Below, in pieces: positions 9,970 to 17,669 of a stretch of DNA of 64,000 nt. The notes under the pieces are model-generated. The model saw only the letters and a program-made list of their open reading frames with translations. It was not told where the DNA came from and did not search any database. Where the stretch lies: assembly GCA_017306155.1 (NCBI GenBank), contig JAFKJB010000015.1:48746-112745 (forward strand). Direction: 5' to 3'. The stretch's first letter is position 1. Each line of letters starts with the position of its first letter. This DNA is from Nitrosospira multiformis. Lineage in GTDB: Bacteria > Pseudomonadota > Gammaproteobacteria > Burkholderiales > Nitrosomonadaceae. The position numbers were made by a program, and so were the translations under genes.

Positions 9970-11858
9970 CGATGCCGCTGCTAACCTCGCTGCTTGGGTT
10001 ATTCATATTCATCCCGTTGATCGGGTTTGCGCTCACCATGCTCGTGCCGAAAAAGAATGAGGATGCCATTTCCTGGGTAGCTTACTCCACTGTCGGTTCG
10101 CACATGGTTTTGGCCTGGATATTCCTGGCCCTCTGGCTGTTCGCCGGGTACCCGACGCTCGAGACAATTGAGCTTATCCTGTACAACACGGAAAGTTACA
10201 AGTTTTTCATTTCATTCTATTTCGACAAAATTACCGCGGTTTATCTGTTCGTCGGCTCCTTCCTCTGCTTTCTGGTCACCGTCTACTCCAGATGGTATCT
10301 TCATCGTGAAAGGGGGTATAAGCGGTTTTTCAACACCATCCTGTTCTTTTTCATTGGCTACAACATCATTATTTTCTCCGGTAATTTCGAGACGCTCTTC
10401 ATCGGTTGGGAAGTTCTGGGGATCACGTCCTTCCTCCTGATCGGGTTCTACAGGGAGCGGTACCTGCCGGTAAAAAATGCGCTCAAGGTATTCACGGTGT
10501 TTCGCGTGGCGGATATGGGCCTGATCCTGGTCATCTGGATGAGTCATCATCTGTGGCACGAAAACATCACGTTCTCCAAGCTCATGCATCCGGAACTGGT
10601 TGCGCAGACTCTTGAGGGCAACGAGACATTGGGGATTTTGATCGGATTAATGCTCCTGCTGGCGGCCGCCGTGAAATCGGGCCAACTCCCGTTCTCTTCC
10701 TGGGTGCCCAGAGCAATGGAGGGACCCACTCCATCGAGTGCAATCTTTTACGGATCGCTCTCGGTTCATCTGGGCGTCTTCCTTTTGCTGAGAACGTTTC
10801 CATTCTGGGAAAACCAGCTTGTTGTGGTGGTGCCTGTGATTCTTCTTGGCCTGGCAACCGCCGTCATCGCGACCCTTATTTCACGCGTCCAGTCCTCGAT
10901 CAAGACGCAGATTGCCTACTCTTCGGTGGCGCAGATCGGCATCATTTTCGTGGAAGTCGCGCTAGGATTTTATGACCTTGCCTTGATCCATTTGGCGGGA
11001 AATGCATTCCTGCGGACGTATCAGCTTCTGGTTTCGCCGTCGGCCGTGACCTTCCTGCTCCGTGATCAGTTCTACAACTTTGTTCCAAGGGAATACAGCG
11101 ACAAACACTCCACATCCAAGCAGATCGAATATGCGGCCTATATGCTGAGCGTGAAGGAGTTCAACCTCGATTCGTTCATGTACTTCTTCTTCTGGGATCC
11201 TGTGAAATGGATCGGCAGGAAGCTGAACATGGTGTTATCCGGAACTGGCGGTTTCATTATCGCTACCACGCTTTTCCTCGTCGGCCTCGCCTGCCTGTAC
11301 TATGAGCAGTCTTTACCCGTCGGGGTCCAGCAATTCCTGCCGACACTGTTCGCCTTCATCGCGCTGATCGTCGTGCTGAAGTCATTCTCGGAAAGAATGA
11401 GTCCCCAGTTGAGCTGGTACTTCGTCGTCATGAATCATCTCTGGATCGCGCTTGCCATCTCGTTTTACGATGAAGTGACGACTCGGGAGATCGTCATTTA
11501 TATAAGCGGCATTCTCCTTTCAGGCTTTGTGGGATACGTGTGTCTGACCCAACTGAAATCGAGCGAGCGGAGGGTGGACCTGAAGGAACCTCAGGGTCAG
11601 GGTCATGTGTTTGAATACCCCGGCCAGGCTTTCATTTTCCTGCTTGCGTGTCTGGGCCTGATGGGTTTTCCTATTACGCCATCGTTCCTGGGAATAGACC
11701 TGATCTTCACTCATATTCACACAGACCAGATCGTATTTGCATTCATTCTCGCACTGAGCTTCATCATCGTCGGTCTCTCTCTGGTAAGAATATATTCACG
11801 GGTTTATCTTGGGCCTCATGTTAAAACTTATCATGCCGTTCCCTTCAAAAACTCGTGA
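9966..11858 (+). CDS. dabB: DabB, membrane subunit of the DabAB pump (NuoL/MrpA-like)
   Basis: A 630-residue integral membrane protein of the proton-conducting transporter family (NuoL/ND5, MrpA). It has roughly fourteen or more hydrophobic helices. It carries the antiporter-like core around ETLFIGWEVLGITSFLLIGFY and LLLAAAVKSGQLPFSSWVPRAMEGPTPSSA, with the Glu and Lys used for cation movement in this superfamily. The start overlaps dabA by four bases, which argues for the DabAB pair and against a respiratory complex I gene; no other nuo gene is nearby. It should supply the ion-driven force for DabA. Confidence 0.92.
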   Translation: MTMPLLTSLLGLFIFIPLIGFALTMLVPKKNEDAISWVAYSTVGSHMVLAWIFLALWLFAGYPTLETIELILYNTESYKFFISFYFDKITAVYLFVGSFLCFLVTVYSRWYLHRERGYKRFFNTILFFFIGYNIIIFSGNFETLFIGWEVLGITSFLLIGFYRERYLPVKNALKVFTVFRVADMGLILVIWMSHHLWHENITFSKLMHPELVAQTLEGNETLGILIGLMLLLAAAVKSGQLPFSSWVPRAMEGPTPSSAIFYGSLSVHLGVFLLLRTFPFWENQLVVVVPVILLGLATAVIATLISRVQSSIKTQIAYSSVAQIGIIFVEVALGFYDLALIHLAGNAFLRTYQLLVSPSAVTFLLRDQFYNFVPREYSDKHSTSKQIEYAAYMLSVKEFNLDSFMYFFFWDPVKWIGRKLNMVLSGTGGFIIATTLFLVGLACLYYEQSLPVGVQQFLPTLFAFIALIVVLKSFSERMSPQLSWYFVVMNHLWIALAISFYDEVTTREIVIYISGILLSGFVGYVCLTQLKSSERRVDLKEPQGQGHVFEYPGQAFIFLLACLGLMGFPITPSFLGIDLIFTHIHTDQIVFAFILALSFIIVGLSLVRIYSRVYLGPHVKTYHAVPFKNS

Positions 11859-11902
11859 ACGTGAAGCCATGAGACGAAAGCAGGAATAAGCAGACAAATC
11901 TG

Positions 11903-12022
11903 ATGGAAATGAAAGGCGCCGGCTTGAACCCAGGGAATCAGAAGCCATGCGAGAGAAACCCCGGAATAAAGTTGGCGCCCGCCGAACGAGTGAGTATCTA
12001 CAAAAGAGTTATCAGGAAATAA
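11903..12022 (+). CDS. candidate small ORF A (39 aa) downstream of dabB
   Basis: ATG to TAA, 39 codons, beginning MEMKGAGLNPGNQKPCERN and ending in a basic tail (SIYKRVIRK). Its own ribosome-binding site is poor (AGGA about 18 bases upstream). Its stop codon runs straight into a perfect Shine-Dalgarno, TAAGGAGGT. No homology is recognised. It may be a real micro-protein, a leader peptide or chance. Confidence 0.25.
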   Translation: MEMKGAGLNPGNQKPCERNPGIKLAPAERVSIYKRVIRK

Positions 12023-12041
12023 GGAGGTATCCGAGTAATGA

Positions 12042-12113
12042 ATGATAAGTGAACGCCTCAGAAGGTTTCGGAAGATGTGTCCGCTCTCCCGCAAGGGAGT
12101 GCCAGAGCGTTGA
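12042..12113 (+). CDS. candidate micro-ORF B (23 aa)
   Basis: It lies behind AAGGAGGT at 12021-12028. ATG at 12038 gives only MNDK and a stop. ATG at 12042 gives 23 residues (MISERLRRFRKMCPLSRKGV and three more), highly basic. Spacing to the second ATG is long (13 bases). Reported because of the strong ribosome-binding site only. Confidence 0.15.
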   Translation: MISERLRRFRKMCPLSRKGVPER

Positions 12114-12178
12114 CAAATTGCTTCTGATCAATTTCAGTCACGCAATTACGCCTCATCATAGGAAATAAAAGACAAAGT

Positions 12179-12280
12179 ATGCGAAGCCTCAAGCACTTCG
12201 AAAGAAAAGAGATGCCGGGGTGCAAAGGGTGGGAAAGGGAAATGCGGGATGATATTCCCTGCTTTGAGCAACTCCTCTGA
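12179..12280 (+). CDS. candidate small ORF C (33 aa)
   Basis: A 33-codon frame, MRSLKHFERKEMPGCKGW then EREMRDDIPCFEQLL, charged and with two Cys. The ribosome-binding site is weak. The stop codon overlaps the next Shine-Dalgarno (TGAAAGGAGGTGG), the arrangement seen in translationally coupled genes. No homology is recognised. Confidence 0.2.
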   Translation: MRSLKHFERKEMPGCKGWEREMRDDIPCFEQLL

Positions 12281-12298
12281 AAGGAGGTGGAATAAAAG

Positions 12299-12430
12299 AT
12301 GAATTATATCACAAATGTGAAGTCGAATGGCGCAGTGCCTGGAAGTCTGGGAAGTCTGGTTGGGACGAACACACTTGTGTTTCATAGACGGAAAATACCA
12401 CGGATGCGACTCTTCAAACCCTCTGGATAA
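12299..12430 (+). CDS. candidate small ORF D (43 aa) with perfect ribosome-binding site
   Basis: ATG at 12299 follows AAAGGAGGTGG by ten bases, one of the best Shine-Dalgarno sequences in the window. The 43-residue product begins MNYITNVKSNGAVPGSLGS and ends in a basic segment (HRRKIPRMRLFKPSG). It ends 100 bases before the SulP gene. The function is unknown. It is the most credible member of the chain of tiny ORFs in the 11859-12530 gap. Confidence 0.35.
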   Translation: MNYITNVKSNGAVPGSLGSLVGTNTLVFHRRKIPRMRLFKPSG

Positions 12431-12530
12431 GCCCGCAATTGGCAGGCCTGACAGGTGAATGGAAATTAATGGAAATATGAGACTTTTTTATCCGGGATAT
12501 TTAAAATCCAATTAACAGGAGTTATCACTG

Positions 12531-14192
12531 ATGAGTTCAGCTACTGCAACTACTGCCTCTCCCACTAAACTGACAGTACCGAAAGACGGTCTGGCAGGGA
12601 TGTTGGAGAATTTCCGGTACGATTTTATGGCCGGATTCTTTGTCTTCCTGCTGGCTCTGCCGCTTAGTCTAGGTATTGCCAAAGCGGGTGATTTTCCGCC
12701 CGCAATGGGCGTGCTTACCGCTATGATCGGCGGACTGCTGGTCGCGTTCTTTGCCGGTTCACAACTAACCATCAAGGGTCCTGCGGCGGGTTTGATTACC
12801 ATTGTCGCAGGTTGCGTTGCTGAAGTCGGCGGTGGTCCGGAAGGGTGGAAAATGGCTCTGGGCGTCATGGTAGTAGCAGGCGCACTGCAAGTCGTTATCG
12901 GCTTCATGAGAGCGGGTTCGCTTAGCGATTTCTTCCCGCTGTCCGCGGTGCATGGAATGCTGGCTGCGATCGGGCTTATCATTATTTCGAAGCAGGCGCA
13001 CATCCTCCTCGGAATAGACCCGGCGACACTGGCGGGAATGGGCCCTGTGAAACTTTATGCCCACCTGCCCCATTCCATCATGAATCCGAACGGGCCTGTG
13101 GCAATAGTGGGGATACTCAGCCTGATCGTCCTGTTTGGATTGCCTATGATAAAAAGCCCTTTAGTAAAGAAAATTCCAGCCCCAATGATTGTATTGCTGA
13201 TAGCTATCCCCGCTGCTATGGCTCTGGATTTCAAGGGAACGCAACCCGCCCATATCCTCGTGCACATCGGCGATTTCTGGAAGGAAATTGCTTTTAATGC
13301 TGATTTCTCGCAAATCGGGACAGGGGCATTCTGGAAATATGTGATCATGTTTCTGCTGGTAGGGAGCCTGGAGTCCTGCCTGACCGTCAAAGCAATTGAC
13401 AGCCTGGATCCCTGGAGGCGGCAATCGAATTTCAACAAGGACTTGATCGCCGTCGGTGCGGGCAACACACTCGCCGCTGTAGTGGGTGGGTCCCCAATGA
13501 TATCGGAAGTGGCACGGAGTTCGGCTAACGTCGGTTTCGGTGGACGCACGCGCTGGGCCAATTTCTTCCACGGCCTCTGCCTGTTTGTCTCGATGCTGCT
13601 CCTGGTCCCTGTGATCGAGATGATTCCGAATGCCGCACTGGCAGCCATGCTGATCTTCGTCGGTTACCGGTTGGCCTCTCCGCATGAGTTCTTCAAAACC
13701 TACAAGATTGGCAGTGAGCAGTTGACGATCTTCCTGGTCACGATCGCAGTGACGGTCGCTACCGACCTGTTGATGGGTATCGGCGCAGGTATTCTCGTCA
13801 AATTTGTCTTCCATATAGTAAACGGTGCATCGTTCGGCAATCTTTTCGCGGCACGCTATCAACTGAAGCAGACTGGAAATCAGTACTACATGAACGTTCA
13901 GGACGCTGCGATATTTTCCAACCTGATCGGCTTCAAGAAGGTACTGACCAAGTTTGACCCCAAAAAGGAAGTCGTTCTGGACTTCAGCCAGGCAACGCTG
14001 GTCGATCATACCTTCATGGAATTCCTGGAGCATTTCGAGGAACAATATGTCGAAAATGGGGGAGCGGTGACGGTAACGGGTTTCGAACGCTTCCAGCCTT
14101 TCTCTGCTCATCCACTGGCGGGAAGAAAGGCGAAGAAGGAAAAAGTCGCCGCTACCACGCCTTCGCTTGGCGGTAGCACCACGAGGGAGTAA
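12531..14192 (+). CDS. SulP-family anion permease with STAS domain, probable bicarbonate transporter
   Basis: A 553-residue membrane protein. The SLC26/SulP core (about residues 25-420) shows GFFVFLLALPLSLGIAKAG and FAGSQLTIKGPAAGLITIVAG. A C-terminal STAS domain follows (VVLDFSQATLVDHTFMEFLEHF). The family moves sulfate, bicarbonate or other anions by sodium symport or exchange. Its position after dabAB suggests bicarbonate, as in BicA, but no residue seen here proves the substrate. ATG follows ACAGGAG at good distance. The last ~30 residues are Lys/Thr-rich. A strong terminator follows. Confidence 0.88.
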   Translation: MSSATATTASPTKLTVPKDGLAGMLENFRYDFMAGFFVFLLALPLSLGIAKAGDFPPAMGVLTAMIGGLLVAFFAGSQLTIKGPAAGLITIVAGCVAEVGGGPEGWKMALGVMVVAGALQVVIGFMRAGSLSDFFPLSAVHGMLAAIGLIIISKQAHILLGIDPATLAGMGPVKLYAHLPHSIMNPNGPVAIVGILSLIVLFGLPMIKSPLVKKIPAPMIVLLIAIPAAMALDFKGTQPAHILVHIGDFWKEIAFNADFSQIGTGAFWKYVIMFLLVGSLESCLTVKAIDSLDPWRRQSNFNKDLIAVGAGNTLAAVVGGSPMISEVARSSANVGFGGRTRWANFFHGLCLFVSMLLLVPVIEMIPNAALAAMLIFVGYRLASPHEFFKTYKIGSEQLTIFLVTIAVTVATDLLMGIGAGILVKFVFHIVNGASFGNLFAARYQLKQTGNQYYMNVQDAAIFSNLIGFKKVLTKFDPKKEVVLDFSQATLVDHTFMEFLEHFEEQYVENGGAVTVTGFERFQPFSAHPLAGRKAKKEKVAATTPSLGGSTTRE

Positions 14193-14229
14193 TGGTTCAC
14201 TAACCAGTAAGCTTCGTAATAAAAATAAT

Positions 14230-14273
14230 AAAAGCACGATGGACCGCGTATTTCCGGTCCATCGTGCTTTTAG
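14230..14273. terminator. strong bidirectional rho-independent terminator
   Basis: A perfect 16-base-pair stem, AAAAGCACGATGGACC (14230-14245) with its complement at 14256-14271, and a ten-base loop. T-runs or A-runs flank both sides. It lies between convergent sulP (plus) and rsgA (minus) and can serve both. Confidence 0.9.
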
Positions 14274-14361
14274 TTTATGGAAAAGATCGTATCGCAGCTT
14301 TTATGATACGCAACGCCTCCGTACTGCCCGTATCGAATGGAGGTAAGCGGAGTGGAAACTG

Positions 14362-15303
14362 CTACTGAATTTTCGTCCGGGAGGGAGAAGATGAATGACG
14401 CTCCGTGCGCAGCGAAGCGATCAGCTTATGGTAGAGGTCAATGCGGCGCGCGCTCACCTTATTCTCCTGCACCCCATCCAGCAATGCGCACCCTGGTTCA
14501 CTTGAATGACGGCAGTTATTGAACTTGCATTTGCCGATGTAGGGACGGAATTCCCTGAATCCCCAGGCAATATCTTCAATGTTCAGATGTTGCAGGCCGA
14601 ACTGCTGGATTCCGGGTGAATCTATGATCAGAGCATTCCTGCCGAGATGATAAAGCCGCGCATGAGTTGTCGTATGGCGACCTGCGTCGAGTGCGGCGGA
14701 AATGTCGGCAGTGGCACGGTCAGCGGCAGGAACAAGCGCATTGATAATGGTGGATTTTCCCATGCCGGACTGACCCACCAGTACGCTGAGATGGTTTTCC
14801 AGATGAGACAGCAGGGGTTTTACGTCATTTCTGGCGCTGATGGATAACAGAGTGTAGCCAAGCTCGCGGTAGAGCGAGAGCCTGCCCAGGGCAGCGCTGC
14901 TGGGCCCTGCCAGGTCTGTCTTGTTGAGTACGATCAGAACATCGAGCCGCTGGCTTTCGGCGGCAACCAGGCAGCGATTTATCAGTTCCTCGCTGAAGCT
15001 TGGGACTGCCGCCACTACAATGATTACCTGGGTCGCGTTGGCCGCGATGAGTTTCTCGCGGGAGATATCGCTACGGTATAAAAGCGCGCTACGCGGCAGG
15101 ATCTTTTCGATAACCCCCTGCTCAGGCGCCGTTTGATGGATTTCAACCCGATCGCCGCATGCCGCCCCGCTCTTTTTTCCGCGTAACACGCATGTGAGCG
15201 TCGAGTCATCCTCGGTTTTGACGAGGAAATGCCTGCCGAAGGCCGCTACGATTTCTCCATGAAGGGAAGGTGAGATAACTGATGGGCGGCCTGGCGATCT
15301 CAA
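14362..15303 (-). CDS. rsgA: ribosome biogenesis GTPase RsgA
   Basis: A 313-residue circularly permuted GTPase that helps mature the 30S subunit. It has an OB-fold N-terminus, then G4 VLNKTD, G1 GQSGMGKSTIIN and G3 DSPGIQQFG in permuted order. A C-terminal zinc knuckle with Cys/His is in CKFNNCRHSSEPGCAL. The predicted start is TTG at 15303, overlapping the stop of the upstream gene in TTGA, so it is probably coupled to the pterin dehydratase gene. The N-terminus before HGEIVAAFGRHF is slightly long; a later start cannot be excluded. Confidence 0.93.
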   Translation of the reverse strand: MRSPGRPSVISPSLHGEIVAAFGRHFLVKTEDDSTLTCVLRGKKSGAACGDRVEIHQTAPEQGVIEKILPRSALLYRSDISREKLIAANATQVIIVVAAVPSFSEELINRCLVAAESQRLDVLIVLNKTDLAGPSSAALGRLSLYRELGYTLLSISARNDVKPLLSHLENHLSVLVGQSGMGKSTIINALVPAADRATADISAALDAGRHTTTHARLYHLGRNALIIDSPGIQQFGLQHLNIEDIAWGFREFRPYIGKCKFNNCRHSSEPGCALLDGVQENKVSARRIDLYHKLIASLRTERHSSSPSRTKIQ

Positions 15304-15641
15304 ATTTGAAAAAGCGTGTCAATTTTCGCGGCGCAAATAAAGTCATTCTCAGACAAACCACCGATAGCATGGGTTGTGTATTCCACCAGGCATTTGTTAT
15401 AACCTGCGGTAATGTCGGGATGATGGTCCTCCCGGTGTGATATCCATGCTATAGCGTTAACGAATGCCATTGTCTGGTAGTAGTTCTTGAAACTGAATTC
15501 CTTGCGAATCGTTTTTCTATGATAGCTCCAGCCATCGAGTTGCCGCATCAACTGAGTTATTTCCTCCTGTGACAAAGGAGGCATCGCTCCTTCACAAGGC
15601 TTGCATTGTTTTGTAGCGAGATCATTGACAGTGGTATTCAT
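15300..15641 (-). CDS. phhB: 4a-hydroxytetrahydrobiopterin dehydratase
   Basis: A 113-residue cytoplasmic protein of the PCD/DCoH family. It dehydrates pterin-4a-carbinolamine to regenerate tetrahydropterin. The active-site signature is visible in WISHREDHHPDITAGYNKCLVEYTTH with its His pair and Asp. ATG at 15641 is chosen because CAGGAGCG precedes it; the frame opens 30 bases earlier. No phenylalanine hydroxylase gene is in the window, so the pterin cofactor it serves is not clear. It lies between the M48 protease and rsgA in a tight minus-strand operon. Confidence 0.92.
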   Translation of the reverse strand: MNTTVNDLATKQCKPCEGAMPPLSQEEITQLMRQLDGWSYHRKTIRKEFSFKNYYQTMAFVNAIAWISHREDHHPDITAGYNKCLVEYTTHAIGGLSENDFICAAKIDTLFQI

Positions 15642-15673
15642 TCGCGCTCCTGCTTGATCAATATGGAACAAAG

Positions 15674-16930
15674 TTAATTATGCGCCAGACTTCTCAATCG
15701 CGCTATCCTTAGCGCGGCAGGCGGATGGGAATCATAAAATGCCGAGTGCAGAGGGTCCGGCGTAAGTGTCGATGCATTGTCCTGATAAAGTTTCAGGAGC
15801 GCGCGCACGAGATTGGTTGCGGAAGCATGGTTCGCGGCATACTCATCCGCTTCAAACTCATGTTTGCGCGAATACAGGCTTGCCAGTGGCTGAAACAGGA
15901 AAGTGAACACGGGCATTATCAGGAAAAACAGCAGCAACGCCATCGCTGTGGAGGGCACTGTCGCAACCGGGACGCCCAATCCCTGGTAAAACCAGTCCTG
16001 TTGCATCAGGTAGCCAAGCCCCCAGAGAAACAGCAAACTCATTGCGAATATCCAGGCAATGCGTTTTATGACATGATGACGCCTGAAATGCCCTAACTCG
16101 TGCGCCAGCACCGCTTCAATTTCCTGTGCATCCAGCCGCGACAGCAGGGTATCGAAGAAGACAATCCTTTTCGTTTTGCCGAATCCTGTGAAATAGGCGT
16201 TGCCATGATTGCTGCGGCGCGATCCATCCATCACGAAAAGACCGCTGGACTTGAAGCCGCATTTCCGCATCAGCTCTTCAATCCGCGTTTTCAAGGAAAC
16301 ATCGTCCAGCGGAGTGAATTTGTTGAAAAAAGGAGCGATCCAGGTAGGGAAGATCGCCAGCACCAGCAAGTTGAAGATCACCCATGCCAGCCAGACATAA
16401 AACCACCAGTATTCGCCCATTTTTTCCATCAACCACAGGACGGCAAGCAGCAATGGCATGCCCAGCACGATTCCCAGGGCAAGCCGCTTTGCCAGATCAA
16501 GGAAGAACATGCGCGGATTCATTTTGTTGAAGCCAAACTGCTCTTCTATCACGAAGGTACGATAATAACTCAGGGGTACGCCGACCACGCCCGTGAGGAA
16601 CATGACACTTGCGATAAGCGCCATCCCCTGCATCAACGGATCGCCTGTCCAGTTCGATATAGCGGTATGGAGAGCGTTCAGCCCGCCTCCCAGGGTGAGT
16701 ATCAGCAGCAGCACAACATCGAGCAGGATGCTGGCATATCCGAGACGGGTCTTCGCGCAGGTGTAGTCGGCTGCTTTCCGGTGCGCCTTTAATGATATCT
16801 GTGACGAAAAATCCTGCGGAACCTGGTCACGATGGGAAATGACATAGTCGATGTGCCGTTTCGCCAGCCACATCCGCATAAGAAAAGTGGCTGCCAGGAT
16901 GGTAAGAAAAATGATAGTGAAAATAGGCAT
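15674..16930 (-). CDS. M48 family (Ste24/CAAX prenyl protease 1-like) membrane metalloprotease
   Basis: A 418-residue inner-membrane protease. It has an N-terminal helix, four to five further helices and the zinc motif VLAHELGHFRRHH, with the third ligand Glu in RKHEFEADEYAANHASA. The N-terminal M48 extension (YVISHRDQVPQDF) and the total length match the Ste24-like group, not HtpX. Bacterial members are thought to act in membrane protein quality control; prenyl processing is not expected. It is the first gene of the phhB-rsgA operon and is divergent from orn. Confidence 0.9.
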   Translation of the reverse strand: MPIFTIIFLTILAATFLMRMWLAKRHIDYVISHRDQVPQDFSSQISLKAHRKAADYTCAKTRLGYASILLDVVLLLILTLGGGLNALHTAISNWTGDPLMQGMALIASVMFLTGVVGVPLSYYRTFVIEEQFGFNKMNPRMFFLDLAKRLALGIVLGMPLLLAVLWLMEKMGEYWWFYVWLAWVIFNLLVLAIFPTWIAPFFNKFTPLDDVSLKTRIEELMRKCGFKSSGLFVMDGSRRSNHGNAYFTGFGKTKRIVFFDTLLSRLDAQEIEAVLAHELGHFRRHHVIKRIAWIFAMSLLFLWGLGYLMQQDWFYQGLGVPVATVPSTAMALLLFFLIMPVFTFLFQPLASLYSRKHEFEADEYAANHASATNLVRALLKLYQDNASTLTPDPLHSAFYDSHPPAALRIARLRSLAHN

Positions 16931-17036
16931 TTGCAGTGGAAGTTGTTTTGGCCCAACTCAGGATTTACGGTTCATGGATGACTGATCAATAGTGATATGA
17001 CACAATTACATGTCGAAAATTCAGGGCGATTCAATT

Positions 17037-17591
17037 ATGACACAAGACAGTGGCCGCCTCATCTGGATCGATATGGAAATGAGCGGGCTCAACCCGGACA
17101 GCGACCGCATACTCGAAATTGCTTTGGTGGTAACGGATTCATGGCTGGATGTTCTTGCGGAAGCTCCGGTGCTGGTCTTGTCGCAATCTGAATCAGTGCT
17201 CGATGGAATGGATAACTGGAATAAATCCACGCATGCGAAATCGGGTCTGGTTGAAAAGGTGCGGGCATCCGGGCTGACGGAAGCCGAAGTGGAAGCGCGT
17301 ATGATTGCTTTTCTTCAAGAACATATTTCTGCCGGGGTTTCGCCCATGTGCGGCAATTCGATCTGCCAGGACCGGCGTTTTCTGGCCCGTTGGATGCCAC
17401 GGCTGGAAGCCTGTTTCCATTACCGGAACCTCGACGTAAGCACCTTGAAGGAACTGGCAAAGCGCTGGAAACCAGAAATTCTGCCCGGCGTGACGAAACA
17501 GTGCAAGCATGAAGCGCTGTCGGATATATACGACTCCATTGCGGAGCTGAAATATTACCGTGAACATTTCATGCAGGCGGTAGAGCCATGA
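17037..17591 (+). CDS. orn: oligoribonuclease
   Basis: A 184-residue DEDDh 3'-5' exoribonuclease that degrades RNA pieces of two to five nucleotides and also pGpG from cyclic-di-GMP turnover. Motifs are [18 protein letters not shown] with the first Asp-Glu pair, [18 protein letters not shown] with the central Asp, and [18 protein letters not shown] with the final His and Asp. ATG at 17037 gives the family's normal length; an in-frame ATG at 17010 would add nine residues. It is divergent from the M48 protease gene. Confidence 0.95.
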   Translation: MTQDSGRLIWIDMEMSGLNPDSDRILEIALVVTDSWLDVLAEAPVLVLSQSESVLDGMDNWNKSTHAKSGLVEKVRASGLTEAEVEARMIAFLQEHISAGVSPMCGNSICQDRRFLARWMPRLEACFHYRNLDVSTLKELAKRWKPEILPGVTKQCKHEALSDIYDSIAELKYYREHFMQAVEP

Positions 17592-17669
17592 GCCGGGCGA
17601 TATAAAAACCCCGGGATCGGACCGGCTATTTCCGTACCCCGTTTTTCAACCTCTCAGGAGGGATTGAGC

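Noticed and set aside
9966-11858. dabB considered as nuoL of complex I
   Set aside because: It overlaps dabA in ATGA and no other nuo gene is near; the DabAB pairing explains it better.
12146-12385. 79-codon minus-strand frame in the dabB-sulP gap
   Set aside because: No ribosome-binding site precedes it and it is antisense to the better supported small ORFs C and D.
13161-14237. 358-codon minus-strand frame across sulP
   Set aside because: Antisense to SulP and rich in His/Arg/Gln as expected for a mirror frame.
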